A stretch of DNA of 64,000 bases from Aureimonas sp. AU20 (lineage in GTDB: Bacteria; Pseudomonadota; Alphaproteobacteria; Rhizobiales; Rhizobiaceae), in the NCBI RefSeq assembly GCF_001442755.1, contig NZ_CP006369.1:186001-250000 (forward strand). The letters are read 5' to 3'. Positions 26,502 to 35,114 of the stretch are shown in pieces. How positions within the stretch are numbered: the stretch's first letter is position 1; each line of letters begins with the position of its first letter. The translations under genes and the position numbers were made by a program. Below the pieces are notes generated by a model that saw only the letters and a program-made list of their open reading frames with translations, did not search any database and was not told where the DNA came from.

Positions 26502-27497
26502 TCAGCTTTCCGCGATCGAACGGCCGAGGCTCGAAAGCCCGACGGCCAGGATGAGAATGGCGCCCTGGAGGACGTATTGCGAGAAGGTGGGCGCGCCGAA
26601 GATGTTCAGGCCGTTGAAGCCAAAGGCGATGATCAGAGCACCGATCAGCGTGCCGAAAATGTGGAATTCGCCATCCCGCAACGTGGCGGAGCCGAGGAAC
26701 ACGGCGGCGAAGGCGGTCAGAAGATAGCTGTCGGCCGCGCTGGCCGTGCCGCTGCCCAGGCGCGAGGCGAGGAGGATGCCGGTCAGCGCGGCGCAGACGC
26801 CCGAGATCACGAAGCCCAGAATCTTGATGCGGTCGACATCGATGCCGGCGAGCCGCGCCGCGGCCGGATTGCCGCCGACCGCCTGTATCTCCTGGCCAAG
26901 CGCACTTCGCTCCACCAGCACCCACAGGCCGCCGACCACGAGCGCCATGATGACGATGTTGTTGGGAATGCCGAAGAGCCAGCGCCCCAGCGACAGCTGG
27001 AGAAACGCCTCCGGCACGCCCGAGACGATGGGCACGCCGGCGGAATAGGCGAAGGCGAGACCGGTCAGGATCGTGCCGACGCCCAGCGTGGCGATCACCG
27101 AGTTGACCTTAATCTTGGTGACGATCAGCCCGTTGACGAGGCCGATCAGAGCGCCCGCGCAAAGGACGATCAGGATCGCGAGGGGGATCGGCAACCCGTT
27201 GGAGACGATGAGGCCGGTCACGAGGATGCCGTGCAGGCTGGCCGCGAAGCCGACCGACAGATCGAGTTCGCCGACCACCACCGCGAGCGTCAGCCCGGCC
27301 GCGATGATCATGGTCAGCGACGCCTGGTTCAGGACGTTGGTGAAGTTGTTGAGGGTCGGAAAGGCGCGCGGAGACAGGACCGCGAAGGCGGCGATCATGG
27401 CCAGGAGGCCGATGATCGTCGCATAGCGCGCGAAGATGCCGAGCGCGGTCTTCGCCCGGGGCGAAAGGCGGCGGGTCGGGGCGCTGGCATCGGTCAT
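26502..27497 (-). CDS. Sugar ABC transporter permease, RbsC type
   Basis: The 331-residue CUT2 permease has the conserved LTMIIAAGLTLAVVVGELDL segment and about nine or ten transmembrane helices. The later GNPAAARLAGIDVDRIKILGF is the cytoplasmic ATPase-contact loop. Its ATG overlaps the ATPase stop by 4 bp. It is the channel of the second CUT2 importer of the window. Confidence 0.92.
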   Translation of the reverse strand: MTDASAPTRRLSPRAKTALGIFARYATIIGLLAMIAAFAVLSPRAFPTLNNFTNVLNQASLTMIIAAGLTLAVVVGELDLSVGFAASLHGILVTGLIVSNGLPIPLAILIVLCAGALIGLVNGLIVTKIKVNSVIATLGVGTILTGLAFAYSAGVPIVSGVPEAFLQLSLGRWLFGIPNNIVIMALVVGGLWVLVERSALGQEIQAVGGNPAAARLAGIDVDRIKILGFVISGVCAALTGILLASRLGSGTASAADSYLLTAFAAVFLGSATLRDGEFHIFGTLIGALIIAFGFNGLNIFGAPTFSQYVLQGAILILAVGLSSLGRSIAES

Positions 27498-29023
27498 GTC
27501 GGGTCTCCGGCGTTGCGCCCTTCGGCGTAGCTTGCCTCGATGATGGCGCTGCGGGTCAGGGCGGACCCCGCCAATTCGCGCACGATCCGGCCTTCGGCCA
27601 TGACCAGCACCCGGTCGCAAAGGTCCGGCAACTCGTCCGGCTCGGAGGAGACGACGAGAACGGCCATGCCCTGCCGCGCCAGATCGCGGATCAGGCGGTG
27701 GATCTCGCCCCGGGCGCCGATGTCGACACCGCGCGTCGGCTCGTCGAGGATGAGGATCTTGGGCGCGCGCAGCAGCCAGCGGCCGATCACGACCTTCTGC
27801 TGGTTGCCGCCGCTGAGGCGCCCGACAGGCGCGTGCATATCCGGCGTCTTGATCGCGAGGTCGCGGATCACATCGTTCGACAGCGTCCGCTGCCGGGCGG
27901 CGCTGACGAGCGGCAGATGCGGGCTGGAGACGATCCGCGACAGGCTGGACAGGGTGAGATTGAAGGCGACGCTCTTCGTGAGCACCAAGCCCTCGCTGCG
28001 CCGCTCCTCCGGCACGAGGCCGAGGCCGGCCTTCACGGCATCCGCCGGGCGGCGCGGCGCGAAGGTGACGCCGTCGAGGCGCATCGCGCCGCCGTCGGGT
28101 CGGTCGGCGCCGTAGACGAGGCGCACGAGTTCGGTTCGCCCGGCGCCGACGAGCCCGCCGATGCCGAGCACCTCGCCGCGATGAAGCTCGAAGCTGACGT
28201 CGCGCACGCGCGGGCGCCGCGTCAGTCCGGAGACGGCCAGCACGACCTCGTTGCGACCAAGGTCGGCTGCGGACTTCTCAAGGTTTTCGACGGCGCCGCC
28301 GACGATCGCGTCGACAAGCGCGGGTCTCGTCAACCCGGCGCCTTCGAGCGTCGCCACCGACCGACCGTCGCGGAATGCGGTGACGCGATGGCAGATGCGC
28401 AGGATCTCGTCGAGCCGGTGCGAGACGTAGAGCACCGCGACGCCCGAGCGCGACAAGTCCTCCACGATGCGCAGAAGCGTCTCGGCCTCGGTCGCCGACA
28501 GGGAGGCGGTCGGCTCGTCCATCACGATGAGGCGGGCCTTCCGCACGAGGGCGCGACAGATGTTGATGAGCCATTTCTCGGCGACCGACAGGCCTTTGAC
28601 GCTCGAAAAAAGCGGGGCGGCGAGGCCGACGCGCCGGGCCACGGGCTCGACCTCGCGGGCGATCGACCGCCAGTCCACGACGCCGAAGCGCTGCCGCTTG
28701 GGCAGGCCCAGCATGATGTTCTGGAGAACCGTCATGCCGGGCACGAAGGCGAGTTCCTGATGGATGAACGTCATGCCGAGATCGGCCGCGCGCTGGGGCG
28801 CGGTGATCGTGACCGGCTTGCAGTCGACCTCGATCCGCCCCCGATCGGGCTCCGTCAGCCCGGCAAGGATGCGGATCAGCGTCGACTTGCCCGCCCCGTT
28901 CGCTCCGACCAGCCCATGCACCTCGCCCGGCTGCACGCGAAGCGAGACGCCCTTGAGCGCCTGAACGCCGCCATAGGACTTGGCGATGTCCTCGGCGAAG
29001 AGGAAGGGAACCCCATCGGGCAT
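27494..29023 (-). CDS. Sugar ABC transporter ATPase, two-domain RbsA/MglA type
   Basis: The 509-residue protein contains two ATPase domains. The first is complete (Walker A GANGAGKST, Walker B LIVMDEPTASLS, signature region SVAEKW). In the second the Walker A is degenerate (GLVGAGRTE) while SGGNQQKVVIGRWLL and LILDEPTRGVDIGA are intact, the usual asymmetry of RbsA proteins. An alternative ATG at 29062 would overlap the binding-protein stop as TGATG; I prefer 29023 because AGG precedes it and homologues start there. Confidence 0.92.
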   Translation of the reverse strand: MPDGVPFLFAEDIAKSYGGVQALKGVSLRVQPGEVHGLVGANGAGKSTLIRILAGLTEPDRGRIEVDCKPVTITAPQRAADLGMTFIHQELAFVPGMTVLQNIMLGLPKRQRFGVVDWRSIAREVEPVARRVGLAAPLFSSVKGLSVAEKWLINICRALVRKARLIVMDEPTASLSATEAETLLRIVEDLSRSGVAVLYVSHRLDEILRICHRVTAFRDGRSVATLEGAGLTRPALVDAIVGGAVENLEKSAADLGRNEVVLAVSGLTRRPRVRDVSFELHRGEVLGIGGLVGAGRTELVRLVYGADRPDGGAMRLDGVTFAPRRPADAVKAGLGLVPEERRSEGLVLTKSVAFNLTLSSLSRIVSSPHLPLVSAARQRTLSNDVIRDLAIKTPDMHAPVGRLSGGNQQKVVIGRWLLRAPKILILDEPTRGVDIGARGEIHRLIRDLARQGMAVLVVSSEPDELPDLCDRVLVMAEGRIVRELAGSALTRSAIIEASYAEGRNAGDPT

Positions 29024-29061
29024 GGTCCTGCTCTCGGCCGGTCGCGGCGCGGCCTGCAACA

Positions 29062-30006
29062 TCACTTGCCGAGTGCCTCGGGATGCTGCTTCACGAAGTC
29101 GGCGACGCTGTCCCGGGTCACCAGGATGGCGGGCACTTCGGCGGCCTTCGGCGTCCAGCCGGCTCCGGCCTTCTTGATCTCGTCCAGCATCTCCACCATG
29201 CGCTGGCCCTCGGAGTAGCTGTTCTCCCAGGCGGTCGCGGTCATGTGGCCGTTCTGAACGTTCTCGATCGCCTGGGCGTTGCCGTTGACGCCATAGACAT
29301 TTACGTCGTCGCGGCCCTGCTGGCGCAGCGCCCCGATCGCCCCGATGGCCGGATCGTCCCAGCAGCCCCAGATCGCGAGATTGCCGTCGCCGGCCGGGTG
29401 CGACGCGAGCCAGGCGTTGGCATATTGCGCGCCGTCCTCGAAATAGCCGGGAATGCGCACCTCGTTCTTCGTGACGGTGATGCCGGGGCTTGCCTTCAGC
29501 ATCTCGTCCAGAAGAACCTCGCGATTTCGGCAGACCTCGCCGGTGCGGTAGGTCAGGGCCAGCAGGCTTCCCTTGCCGCCGAGATCGGCGATCATCTTCT
29601 CGATCACGGGCTGCGCGATCGGCGCGCCCGATCCGTTGGTCGCGGCCACCGAGGAGCCGAGGCCCCCGCCCCAGGTGACGACGGGAATTCCCGCATCCTT
29701 GGCGGCGGCCAAGCCCGCGCCGATCGACGAATAAGGAAAGACCATGTCGATGATCGCGCCCGCGCCGCGCCCGGCGAAGTTCTGGATCGCCGAATTGGCT
29801 TGATCGGCGCTGCCGGCGGCGTCGATCACCGATACGGTCCAGCCGGCCTTTTCGGCGGCGGCCGCCGCGCCCGCGATGTAGCGCACGTTGTTGGCTTCGG
29901 TGGCCGAGATCGAGACGATTCCCAGAAGCGGCTTGTCCTGGGCGATGGCGGGGGCGAGCGTCGCGGCAAGGCCGGCCACGACAATGGCGATCGTTGAAGC
30001 GTTCAT
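29062..30006 (-). CDS. Sugar ABC transporter periplasmic binding protein, RbsB-like
   Basis: The 314-residue periplasmic protein has a signal peptide ending APAIA-QD and a type I sugar-binding fold (LLGIVSISATEANNVRYIAG; GIPVVTWGGG; LAIWGCWDDPAIGAIGAL; TATAWENSYSEGQRM). The start is preceded by GGGAGGA. It is the first gene of the importer and is divergent from a LacI-family gene. The ligand is probably a sugar or sugar acid. Confidence 0.92.
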   Translation of the reverse strand: MNASTIAIVVAGLAATLAPAIAQDKPLLGIVSISATEANNVRYIAGAAAAAEKAGWTVSVIDAAGSADQANSAIQNFAGRGAGAIIDMVFPYSSIGAGLAAAKDAGIPVVTWGGGLGSSVAATNGSGAPIAQPVIEKMIADLGGKGSLLALTYRTGEVCRNREVLLDEMLKASPGITVTKNEVRIPGYFEDGAQYANAWLASHPAGDGNLAIWGCWDDPAIGAIGALRQQGRDDVNVYGVNGNAQAIENVQNGHMTATAWENSYSEGQRMVEMLDEIKKAGAGWTPKAAEVPAILVTRDSVADFVKQHPEALGK

Positions 30007-30148
30007 CGGATCCTCCCACGGTTGCTTCGGCTCCCGCTGCCCTCCCGGCGAACAAGAGCGAACCGTTTTGCTAATCTTTCCGAACAATCTCGAGAATGCA
30101 AGGGCATTGACGTTCGCTCGCCATCGGATAACGGTATCTGAGTCAGAA

Positions 30149-30163
30149 GGCGTTCCGAACGCC
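30149..30163. promoter_or_regulatory. Candidate LacI-family operator 1
   Basis: GGCGTTC-C-GAACGCC is a perfect 7-bp inverted repeat around one base, 30 bp ahead of the lacI-like start and in the divergent promoter region of the importer operon. LacI-type operators are usually palindromes around a central CG; this one is odd-centred, so it may serve another regulator. Confidence 0.45.
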
Positions 30164-30169
30164 TTGCCG

Positions 30170-30177
30170 AAACGTTT
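30170..30177. promoter_or_regulatory. Candidate LacI-family operator 2
   Basis: AAACGTTT is a perfect palindrome centred on CG, the core found in PurR- and CcpA-type operators of this family. It lies 15 bp upstream of the regulator's TTG start, a position suited to autorepression. A related GAACCGTTTTG lies at about 30058-30068 near the importer start. Confidence 0.5.
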
Positions 30178-30192
30178 AGCTACGGTGCTCGC

Positions 30193-31197
30193 TTGGCTAC
30201 AATCCGCGACGTCGCAAAGGCCGCCGGCGTCTCCACGGCGACCGTGTCGGCGGTGGTCAACGAAACCGCCTATGTCAGCCCCCTGCTGCGGGCCCGCGTG
30301 CTGGCGGCGATCGACGATCTGGATTATGCGCCGCTATCGGCCGCGCGGAACCTGAAGCGCGGTCGCAGCCAGCTGATCGCGCTCGCCGTGTCCGACCTCA
30401 CCAACCCCTTCTTCGCCCGCATCGTCTGCGCCGCCGAGGCGGCGGTGGCCGATTGGGGCTATTCGCTGGTTCTGTTCAACAGCGACGAGAAGCCCGAGAA
30501 CGAACGGCGGATTCTCGCTCGGGTCCGCGCCCTGTCGTGCGACGGCCTGATGCTGGTTCCCATCGATGCCAGCCTGCGCCTGGATGGTCGCGAGGGGGAA
30601 GGGGGCCGAATTCCAACGGTCCTGTTCGGCCGCCGTGTCGCGGACGATCGCTGCGATACGGTGACGATCGACAATGTGTCGGCGGCTCGGCAGGTCGCAA
30701 ACTACCTGCTGGATCTCGGTCATCGCCGCATCGCGACCATCACCGGCCCGCTTCACCTGACGACGGGACAGGGGCGTCTGGACGGGCTCCTCGAGGGAAT
30801 GGCCGCTCGCGGCCTTGAGCCCGAGCCCGGGCACGTCCGCAATGGTGCGTTCCGCGAGGACGTCGCCTATTCGGTCGCGCGAGAGCTTCTGACGGGAGCG
30901 GACCGTCCCACGGCGATCTATGTCGCCAATGGCGTCATGGCGCTTGGGGTCATGCGGGCGCTCGCCGACCTCGGGTTGTCCTGTCCCCATGATGTGTCCA
31001 TCGCCTCCACCGACACCATTCCGGGCATCGGAGGCCTGCGCCCACGCCTGACGCGAACGGAACATCCGATCTCGGAAATGACGAACGAGGCGCTGAGGCT
31101 GCTGGTCGATCGGATAGAGCGAGGCCCCGCGGCCGCACCGCGAAACGTCATCTTCCAGCCGGCCTTGATCCTCGGCGATAGCTGCGGGCCGGTTTGA
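30193..31197 (+). CDS. LacI-family transcriptional regulator
   Basis: The 334-residue protein has the LacI DNA-binding head (ATIRDVAKAAGVSTATVSAVVNE, residues 2-24), the hinge region (YAPLSAARNLKRGRS) and a sugar-binding-like core (LIALAVSDLTNPFFARIVCA; SIASTDTIPGIGGLRPRLT). The only plausible start is TTG, because the family begins within two or three residues of the helix-turn-helix. It is divergent from the Rbs-type importer and very probably represses it in the absence of the imported sugar. Confidence 0.9.
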   Translation: MATIRDVAKAAGVSTATVSAVVNETAYVSPLLRARVLAAIDDLDYAPLSAARNLKRGRSQLIALAVSDLTNPFFARIVCAAEAAVADWGYSLVLFNSDEKPENERRILARVRALSCDGLMLVPIDASLRLDGREGEGGRIPTVLFGRRVADDRCDTVTIDNVSAARQVANYLLDLGHRRIATITGPLHLTTGQGRLDGLLEGMAARGLEPEPGHVRNGAFREDVAYSVARELLTGADRPTAIYVANGVMALGVMRALADLGLSCPHDVSIASTDTIPGIGGLRPRLTRTEHPISEMTNEALRLLVDRIERGPAAAPRNVIFQPALILGDSCGPV

Positions 31198-31253
31198 ACC
31201 CAAGATGCCAGACAATCCTCCTTCTGACAGGAAACGGATCGTCGAAATGAAAA

Positions 31254-31284
31254 CGCCCTCGCCGGGGGAGGACCGGCAAGGGCG
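31254..31284 (-). terminator. Probable terminator for minus-strand transcripts
   Basis: CGCCCTCGCCGG and CCGGCAAGGGCG form a 12-bp stem with one mismatch and a 7-nt loop. On the minus strand the hairpin is followed by TTTTCATTT, the look of an intrinsic terminator. It could end transcripts from the catalase-family gene and also act on the convergent lacI transcript. Confidence 0.55.
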
Positions 31285-31631
31285 CCATGGGTAACACGAG
31301 CGTGGGAGGAACCGCTCGCATGACCAACCCTAATGGTGATCCCTTGCGTGATCCTGAGGTGCCGCCTGATAATCCGTACTCCTTAGGAAGCAATCCTTCA
31401 GGTGGCTACCGGGAACGAGATCCCTGCGTAAAACAACAAGACGCTCGGCTCTTTGGTCATCCGCGCGACGACTTGCAACCGGCGCATCGCCTACCTCACC
31501 AGGCTCTTGCCTCCGACACCTCCAGGCGCGTGGCGATTGGATGCCGCTGGTTTTGGTTCACCAGCGGCCAATTTACCCATGGCACCGCCATTCCGGGAGG
31601 GGTCAGGTCCGGGACAAGCCGGCGGAACCCT
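31285..31631. other. 347-bp region without a supported gene
   Basis: Between the hairpin after lacI and the catalase-family stop I find no gene with convincing support. A GGGAGGA lies before an ATG at 31321 with about 40 codons of AT-richer, coding-like sequence (MTNPNGDPLRDPEVPPDNPY), but the frame then runs without a stop into the antisense of the catalase gene. A degraded small gene is possible. Confidence 0.4.
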
Positions 31632-32720
31632 TCACGCGGGAATGGCGTCGATCGCGGCCGGGTTCTGCTCGGGGATGCCGTTCTCGAGATGCCGGAACTC
31701 GGACAGCGCCTGATAGACCTGAAGGCGAGCCCGCATCACGGAGCCAAGGGGTCGGTGCGCGGCCAAGCTGTGCGCCGGACGAAAGGTCATTTCCTCGTCG
31801 AAGTAGCGCTGACGGGCGGTGCTGTAGGCGTCCTGGGCCGGCAGGCGGATCGTGGCGACGGTGACGAAGGGGCTCGTCTCCTCCGACCACTCGACCGAGG
31901 CGTCCTCGATCGGCTGGCTGTCCGCATCACGCCAGAGCTGCGCTTTCAGCTCGAACACGACCTCGTTCGCCCGGAAATGATCCACTGCCGCATGTCGGAA
32001 GCCATCCTCATCGTCTTTGGGGTCGAGCCGCCAGTCCTTCAGCGCCTCCAGCGCCTGCGAAACCGGGAAGGCGCCGAGCTTGGCGACATGATCGCCGAAG
32101 CGGATGGGGGCCTGGCTGTAGTAAGGCTCGGCCAGCGGATGCGAGAACGGGTGGCCGAAGAAGTCGGCCTTCGGGCTTTCGGTGCCGAAGGCATGCAGCA
32201 CCCGGTTGAAGTTGCGCGCCAGCGAGGCGACGGCGCTCTTGGCGCCTTCCGGCAGGCCCGTGGCCTTGCCGATCACGGTGCCGTCGCGCAAGAAACCTTC
32301 CGCCGTGCCGGAGGGAAAGGTCGTGCCGCTGGCAAGGACGAAGTCCTGCGTATCCGTGGCGTGGCCCGGCAGCTTCTCGCCGGGGACGTCGAAGATTTTG
32401 ATCGACATGCCGCGATGGGTGGAAACGCGGTCCCCGAGATGCTCGCCCGGTCCTTGCGCGAAGCGCACCGCCACGGGATAGGTGCCGGGACGGGCGAACA
32501 GGCCCTGGGCGAGCTCGGGGGGCAGGCCCTTGGGAATCTCCAGCGTTCCAACCGCGAGCGCCGTGGATTTGGCATGGCTCGCCCGCACGGCGTGGTGCTC
32601 GCGCTTCTCCACGGTCTGCGACTGCTGCGTCATGCCCTGGATGATGCCGTCGATCGTCTTCTGCTCGCCCTCGCTCGGCTGCTCGACGTCGGGACTGTAG
32701 GGAAGGGGCGGACGTGTCAT
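31632..32720 (-). CDS. Small catalase-family haem protein
   Basis: The 362-residue protein is much shorter than standard monofunctional catalases (about 480 or more residues) and belongs to the catalase-like SrpA/Y4iL group. Family traces are HAKSTALAVGTLEIP near residue 48, RFAQGPGEHLGDRVSTHRGMSIKIF, and the C-terminal LGSVMRARLQVYQALSEFR helix region. It lacks a signal peptide. GGAG precedes the ATG by 8 nt. Related proteins may act as peroxidases or lipid hydroperoxide-active enzymes rather than true catalases. It stands alone on the minus strand. Confidence 0.82.
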   Translation of the reverse strand: MTRPPLPYSPDVEQPSEGEQKTIDGIIQGMTQQSQTVEKREHHAVRASHAKSTALAVGTLEIPKGLPPELAQGLFARPGTYPVAVRFAQGPGEHLGDRVSTHRGMSIKIFDVPGEKLPGHATDTQDFVLASGTTFPSGTAEGFLRDGTVIGKATGLPEGAKSAVASLARNFNRVLHAFGTESPKADFFGHPFSHPLAEPYYSQAPIRFGDHVAKLGAFPVSQALEALKDWRLDPKDDEDGFRHAAVDHFRANEVVFELKAQLWRDADSQPIEDASVEWSEETSPFVTVATIRLPAQDAYSTARQRYFDEEMTFRPAHSLAAHRPLGSVMRARLQVYQALSEFRHLENGIPEQNPAAIDAIPA

Positions 32721-32947
32721 CGTGTCGTCTCCAAGTCTGCGTCACCGCTGCGGTGGGCGCCGTTTGAAGCAACAAGGGACGCGTCGTTGGAGCGGTTCCA
32801 AAGTTCTGCGAGCGACGAATCCGTCAGCACGCGACATGGATGCGACCTCAAGCCCGATCGCGCCGACCACGATCGGACTGATGGAAGGAGCGACGATCTG
32901 GATCATCGTGACCGTCCATCATCTGATGATGGGGCGTTTGGAGGTCC

Positions 32948-33727
32948 TCAGGCTTGGATGCTGAAGCGATGCCCATCAGGGTCCGCACCCGAACCGCTCC
33001 GGGAAGAGGTGTCACGAAATAGCAGCGAGGTTGCGAAGGGTGAACCGTCCGCTGCCCTTTCGCGCAGGGTGTCGGGCTCGGCGTAGCAGAGGAGCTCGAG
33101 ATGAGGTGGTGCGCCGCCGGGCGGCATGAGCGTCGTCACCTCGACGATGGCGTGCGGGACGTGAAGGCCGTCCATCCGCGCCTGCTCGGGGCCGCGGTTC
33201 GTATGCCTCTCCGTCACTTCGAAGCCGAGTTCGCGCCAGAACGCGATGGCTTGGTCCGTATCGGATACGGTGATGGCCGAATGGTCGATGCCGAGGAATG
33301 GGCCTGGATCGCTGCGGCGCCAGATGGCGGGAACCTTGTCGGGCGCAAACTCGAGAAGCTCCAGCGGATGCCCATCCGGATCGCGAAACTTGAACGCCCT
33401 CGCCCCGCCCGAGGCTTCGGGCAGGCGTTCGGGGCCATTGAACGAGATCGCCGTCCAGCCGGGCACGCTCCCCAAACGCTGCATCGCTTCGTCCATATTC
33501 GAGACGATGATCGCGCAATGCTGGAAGGCAGCGGCGTTCGAGGGCGGCGATGGCCCGCTATCCTGTGTTGCAGGCATGAACTCCAGACGCTGCGCACCAA
33601 GCAGCAGGGCGCGCGTGCCGTTCCCCGAGGCCGTCTCGCGGCACCCGAAAGCTGCGACGTAGAAACCGAGTGCCGCCTCGACGTTCCGGCAAGCCAGTCG
33701 GACGGCCGCGATGCGCAGATCTCTCAT
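32948..33727 (-). CDS. Two-domain VOC (glyoxalase/bleomycin-resistance) family protein
   Basis: The 259-residue protein contains two VOC modules: residues 1-125 (LRIAAVRLACRNVEAALGFY; FRDPDGHPLELLEF) and about 145-259 (GIDHSAITVSDTDQAIAFWRELGF; ADPDGHRFSIQA). Metal-binding histidines or acids appear in HCAIIV, LELLEF and HSAITV. It is the fourth gene of a DoxX/cupin/SMP-30/VOC operon, overlapping the SMP-30 stop by ATGA. It may be a ring-cleavage dioxygenase-like, lyase or isomerase enzyme; substrate unknown. Confidence 0.85.
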   Translation of the reverse strand: MRDLRIAAVRLACRNVEAALGFYVAAFGCRETASGNGTRALLLGAQRLEFMPATQDSGPSPPSNAAAFQHCAIIVSNMDEAMQRLGSVPGWTAISFNGPERLPEASGGARAFKFRDPDGHPLELLEFAPDKVPAIWRRSDPGPFLGIDHSAITVSDTDQAIAFWRELGFEVTERHTNRGPEQARMDGLHVPHAIVEVTTLMPPGGAPPHLELLCYAEPDTLRERAADGSPFATSLLFRDTSSRSGSGADPDGHRFSIQA

Positions 33728-34683
33728 GGCCAGCGCGCCCCCCGCGTGTTGAGGAACACGGCCATGAGCGTATGGCTCGCTCCGATGAACAGACGGTTGA
33801 GATACGAGCCGCCGCCGAAGGTGAGGTTCGAGACGGTCATGCCCAATCGGATACGCCCGAGAAGCCGACCGTCGGGGCTCAAGCAATGGACGCCGTCGCC
33901 CGCGCTCGACCAGATGCGCCCCGCCTCGTCTACGGCCAACCCATCGGTGTAGCCGGGCGCTACCTTGGCGAGATCGCGCATCGGCCCGAGCGATCGTCCG
34001 TCGTCCGAGACCGGCAGCACCCGCAAGACCTGCGTGGGATCGGAATGCCGCTGGTCGCCCGTCTCGGCGACGTAGAGGAGCGTTTCGTCGGGTGAGAAGG
34101 CGAGGCCGTTCGGCCCCTGGAAGTCGCGCGAGACGGCGGTGAGTTCGCCGCTTTCGGGGGCGAGGCGATAGATTGTCGGGGCAAGTTCCGACATCTGCCG
34201 CACACCCTCGTAGTCGTTGGCGATGCCGTAGAGCGGGTCCGTGAACCAGATCGACCCGTCGGACTTCACCACGACGTCGTTGGGCGAATTCAGCCGGCAC
34301 CCCTCGAAATGGGTGGCGAGCGGCGTGATGCTCCCGTCGTGTTCGATCCGCACGACCGCGCGTTCGAGGTTGACGCAGGCGACCACCCGGCCCTCCCGAT
34401 CGCGCGCCTGGCCGTTGGCGTTGCCGGAAGGCTCGCGCCAGACGGCGAGCCCTCCTCGCTCGCTCCACGCCATGGTGCGCCCGCGCGGCAGATCCTGGAA
34501 AAGGAGCGTCCCCCAGTCGCCCATCCACACGAGCCCCTCGATCCAGCGGAAGCCCGTCGCCAGCACTTCCACCGGCGCGTTGGACAGCGTCAGATGGTCG
34601 AACTCGGGCTCCACCGTCTCGAATCGGAAGTCGGCCTGGGCCAAGCCAACATCCGGAACGCGGGTGGTCAAACGAAGCGGCAC
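33724..34683 (-). CDS. SMP-30/gluconolactonase-family beta-propeller hydrolase
   Basis: The 319-residue six-bladed propeller has family signatures GFRWIEGLVWMGDWGTLLFQDLP cut as ATGFRWIEG plus LLFQDLPRGRTM, RLNSPNDVVVKSDGSIWFTDP with the metal-binding asparagine, GPNGLAFSPDETLLYVAE, and GYTDGLAVDEAG with the catalytic aspartate. These enzymes hydrolyse sugar lactones with Ca2+ or Zn2+. A GTG at 34683, inside the end of the cupin gene, gives the family N-terminus; a TTG at 34671 is the alternative. Coupled to cupin and VOC genes. Confidence 0.85.
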   Translation of the reverse strand: MPLRLTTRVPDVGLAQADFRFETVEPEFDHLTLSNAPVEVLATGFRWIEGLVWMGDWGTLLFQDLPRGRTMAWSERGGLAVWREPSGNANGQARDREGRVVACVNLERAVVRIEHDGSITPLATHFEGCRLNSPNDVVVKSDGSIWFTDPLYGIANDYEGVRQMSELAPTIYRLAPESGELTAVSRDFQGPNGLAFSPDETLLYVAETGDQRHSDPTQVLRVLPVSDDGRSLGPMRDLAKVAPGYTDGLAVDEAGRIWSSAGDGVHCLSPDGRLLGRIRLGMTVSNLTFGGGSYLNRLFIGASHTLMAVFLNTRGARWP

Positions 34684-35114
34684 GGCGTCGTTTGCTCGCG
34701 CTTGGTGTCGAACTGCACCACCATCAGGACGGCCGGCTCGTCGCCCACCGTCCCCGACATATGGCCTTTGCGGCCGTCCCGCTCGCGCGTGCCCTGATCC
34801 TCGCCGAAGGAAATCTCGCCCGGCCCCATCTCGACGCGCGTGCCGTCCATGGACTCGACGTACCAGCGACCCGAAAGCGGGATAATCCATTGCGGCGACG
34901 GGTTCTCGTGCCAGGCGCCCTCCCAACCCGCCGGCTGTACCGTCACCATCACCGTCATGCCGTCGTGATGTTTGTGACCCTGCCACTGCGGCGCCGCGGG
35001 CGGCTGCATGCTCTTGAGCTCGAACTCGGTCATCGTGCAGCGCTTTTGCCGGCTGACGCCGTCGTCGTCCGTGTAGAGGTGCCAATAGGGAACGGTGGGC
35101 TTGTCGTCGCTCAT
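34668..35114 (-). CDS. Cupin-domain protein
   Basis: The 148-residue single-cupin protein shows a metal-type motif 1 (WQGHKHHDGMTVMV, with three histidines and a later glutamate in GAWHENPSPQWIIPLSGRWYVE) and a C-terminal motif around GPGEISFGEDQGT. No DNA-binding domain is present. It overlaps the DoxX stop by ATGA. Small cupins of this kind are isomerases, dioxygenases or lyases; here it may process the substrate or product of the neighbouring lactonase. Confidence 0.82.
   Translation of the reverse strand: MSDDKPTVPYWHLYTDDDGVSRQKRCTMTEFELKSMQPPAAPQWQGHKHHDGMTVMVTVQPAGWEGAWHENPSPQWIIPLSGRWYVESMDGTRVEMGPGEISFGEDQGTRERDGRKGHMSGTVGDEPAVLMVVQFDTKREQTTPCRFV

Noticed and set aside
31321..31440. 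Possible small gene starting MTNPNGDPLRDPEVPP with GGGAGGA ahead of it
   Set aside because: The frame has no stop before it enters the antisense of the catalase-family gene, so no plausible gene end exists; at most a decayed 5' fragment.
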